Assembly: GCA_025351765.1 (NCBI GenBank)
Contig: JANXVH010000053.1
Location: 1 to 64,000 of the forward strand
Reading direction: 5' to 3'
Length of the DNA: 64,000 bases
Source of the DNA: Pedobacter sp.
GTDB lineage: Bacteria; Bacteroidota; Bacteroidia; Sphingobacteriales; Sphingobacteriaceae
Every line of letters begins with the position of its first letter. Position 1 is the stretch's first letter. Below, piece after piece: positions 63,192 to 64,000 of the stretch. Below the pieces are notes generated by a model. The model was not told where the DNA came from, did not search any database, and was given only the letters and a program-made list of their open reading frames with translations. A program made the position numbers and the translations under genes.

Positions 63192-63356
63192 TTGTGTTAA
63201 AAAGTTAGTTAATAGTACACCATTGCCATTTTTAGTTGTTTTAAAAGGTAGTGTGCGGCTTACACTAAGTACGGTTGCATTTGCAATAGTCATAATATTT
63301 AATGCAATTTTGTTGTCGTAGATAATTGACTTATTTCAATTCATAAAAAACAACTG

Positions 63357-64000
63357 ATGGCTAATACAGCAAATGAGAGCAATTTTTTTGCAGATGTATG
63401 CAAGAATTTTGACAGTGCAGCTAGGTTTACTTCACACCCAGAGGGACTATTAAATCAAATAAAAACTTGTAATAGTGTTTATCGTTTCCAATTTCCAATA
63501 CGCAAAGGTAATGGGTTTGAGGTAATCGATGCCTGGAGGGTAGAACATTCGCACCATATGAGTCCGACTAAAGGCGGCATCCGCTATAGTGACATGGTAA
63601 ATGAGGACGAGGTAATGGCGCTTGCAGCGCTGATGACTTACAAATGTGCAATTGTAAATGTTCCGTTTGGCGGTGCAAAAGGGGGTATTTGCATCAATCC
63701 TAAGAACTACTCGGTAGCGGAGCTGGAAACAATCACCAGGCGTTATACAACGGAGTTGATCAAAAAGAATTTTATTGGTCCGGGTATCGATGTGCCGGCG
63801 CCAGATTATGGATCTGGAGAACGCGAGATGAGCTGGATTGCAGATACGTACATGACCATGAATCCAGGTCAGCTTGATGCATTGGGATGTGTAACAGGCA
63901 AACCTATCGCATTGCATGGCATCCATGGCCGTAAAGAAGCAACTGGAAGAGGTGTTGCTTATGCAGTTAAAGAATGCGTTAACGTTGTAGAAGATATGGA
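63357..64000 (+). CDS. Glutamate dehydrogenase (Glu/Leu/Phe/Val type), partial
   Basis: The first 214 codons of an amino-acid dehydrogenase, cut by the window end. From ATG 63357 it reads [20 protein letters not shown], then [12 protein letters not shown] and [13 protein letters not shown] with the catalytic lysines, and [12 protein letters not shown]. It would interconvert glutamate and 2-oxoglutarate with NAD(P)H. Start chosen for the family's usual leader. Confidence 0.93.
   Translation, partial: MANTANESNFFADVCKNFDSAARFTSHPEGLLNQIKTCNSVYRFQFPIRKGNGFEVIDAWRVEHSHHMSPTKGGIRYSDMVNEDEVMALAALMTYKCAIVNVPFGGAKGGICINPKNYSVAELETITRRYTTELIKKNFIGPGIDVPAPDYGSGEREMSWIADTYMTMNPGQLDALGCVTGKPIALHGIHGRKEATGRGVAYAVKECVNVVEDM

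Noticed and set aside
63450..63926. Minus-strand frame of 158 codons at the right end
   Set aside because: Antisense to the glutamate dehydrogenase, which shows its catalytic motifs on the plus strand.

Overview
The window looks like chromosome from a Bacteroidota member of the family Sphingobacteriaceae, most likely Pedobacter or a close relative. The evidence is gliding-type genes (gldA, gldF, gldG, gldC), SusC/Oar-like outer-membrane receptors, DUF6266 and DUF3810 proteins, a Bacteroidetes-type dihydroorotase, AT-rich DNA with weak Shine-Dalgarno sites, and -7 elements of the TAnnTTTG kind. The genus is inferred from protein resemblance only.

Bases 1-6300 are an accessory, decaying region. 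It holds a DUF6266 gene translationally coupled to an alpha-helical protein of unknown function, remnants of a second DUF6266 gene and of a replication-initiator-like gene, and a tandem array of six 21-bp palindromic sites. It also holds a LytTR-tailed membrane protein plus a fragment of a paralogue, a gene broken by one nonsense codon, a dead tyrosine recombinase, and a deleted IS4-type element bounded by inverted repeats.

Bases 6.4-16.5 kb carry carbohydrate genes (GH31 glucosidase and glycogen branching enzyme overlapping by one base, then a GH43 enzyme), followed by a luciferase-like oxidoreductase, a methyltransferase, a VOC protein and a metal P-type ATPase. Bases 16.6-21.6 kb hold two paralogous lipoproteins downstream of an outer-membrane beta-barrel receptor, and an lspA. 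Bases 21.8-26.6 kb hold a glycolytic cluster: pfkA, a kinase-like ATPase with a degenerate phosphate loop, gapA, a Nudix-fold regulator and an intact N-acetylglucosamine-kinase-like gene.

Bases 27-45 kb are mostly housekeeping and envelope genes: threonine aldolase and biotin carboxylase (4-base overlap), riboflavin synthase, a TPR protein, an orphan 7TM histidine kinase, a small porin, a YihY/BrkB-like protein, an NlpC/P60 peptidase, an SDR, an Oar-like TonB receptor, GtrA, a CAP protein, a second DUF6266 gene and glycyl-tRNA synthetase. Bases 45.5-50.2 kb carry gldA and gldFG, separated by two homologous beta-barrel genes and an AAA-ATPase remnant. Next come dnaN, a DUF4397 lipoprotein, DedA, a zinc phospholipase C-like protein, hscA, DUF3810, dihydroorotase, a DEAD-box helicase, gldC between two small membrane proteins, DUF421, ogt, ccmB-ccmC-ccmD and the start of a glutamate dehydrogenase that runs off the window.

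I saw no tRNA, rRNA or CRISPR array. The most unusual material is the DUF6266 cassette region at 0.3-3 kb and its partner at 42.5-43.4 kb: each DUF6266 gene has a different dense patch of short repeats upstream. Several small genes need TTG or GTG starts, and many gene remnants lie between intact genes.
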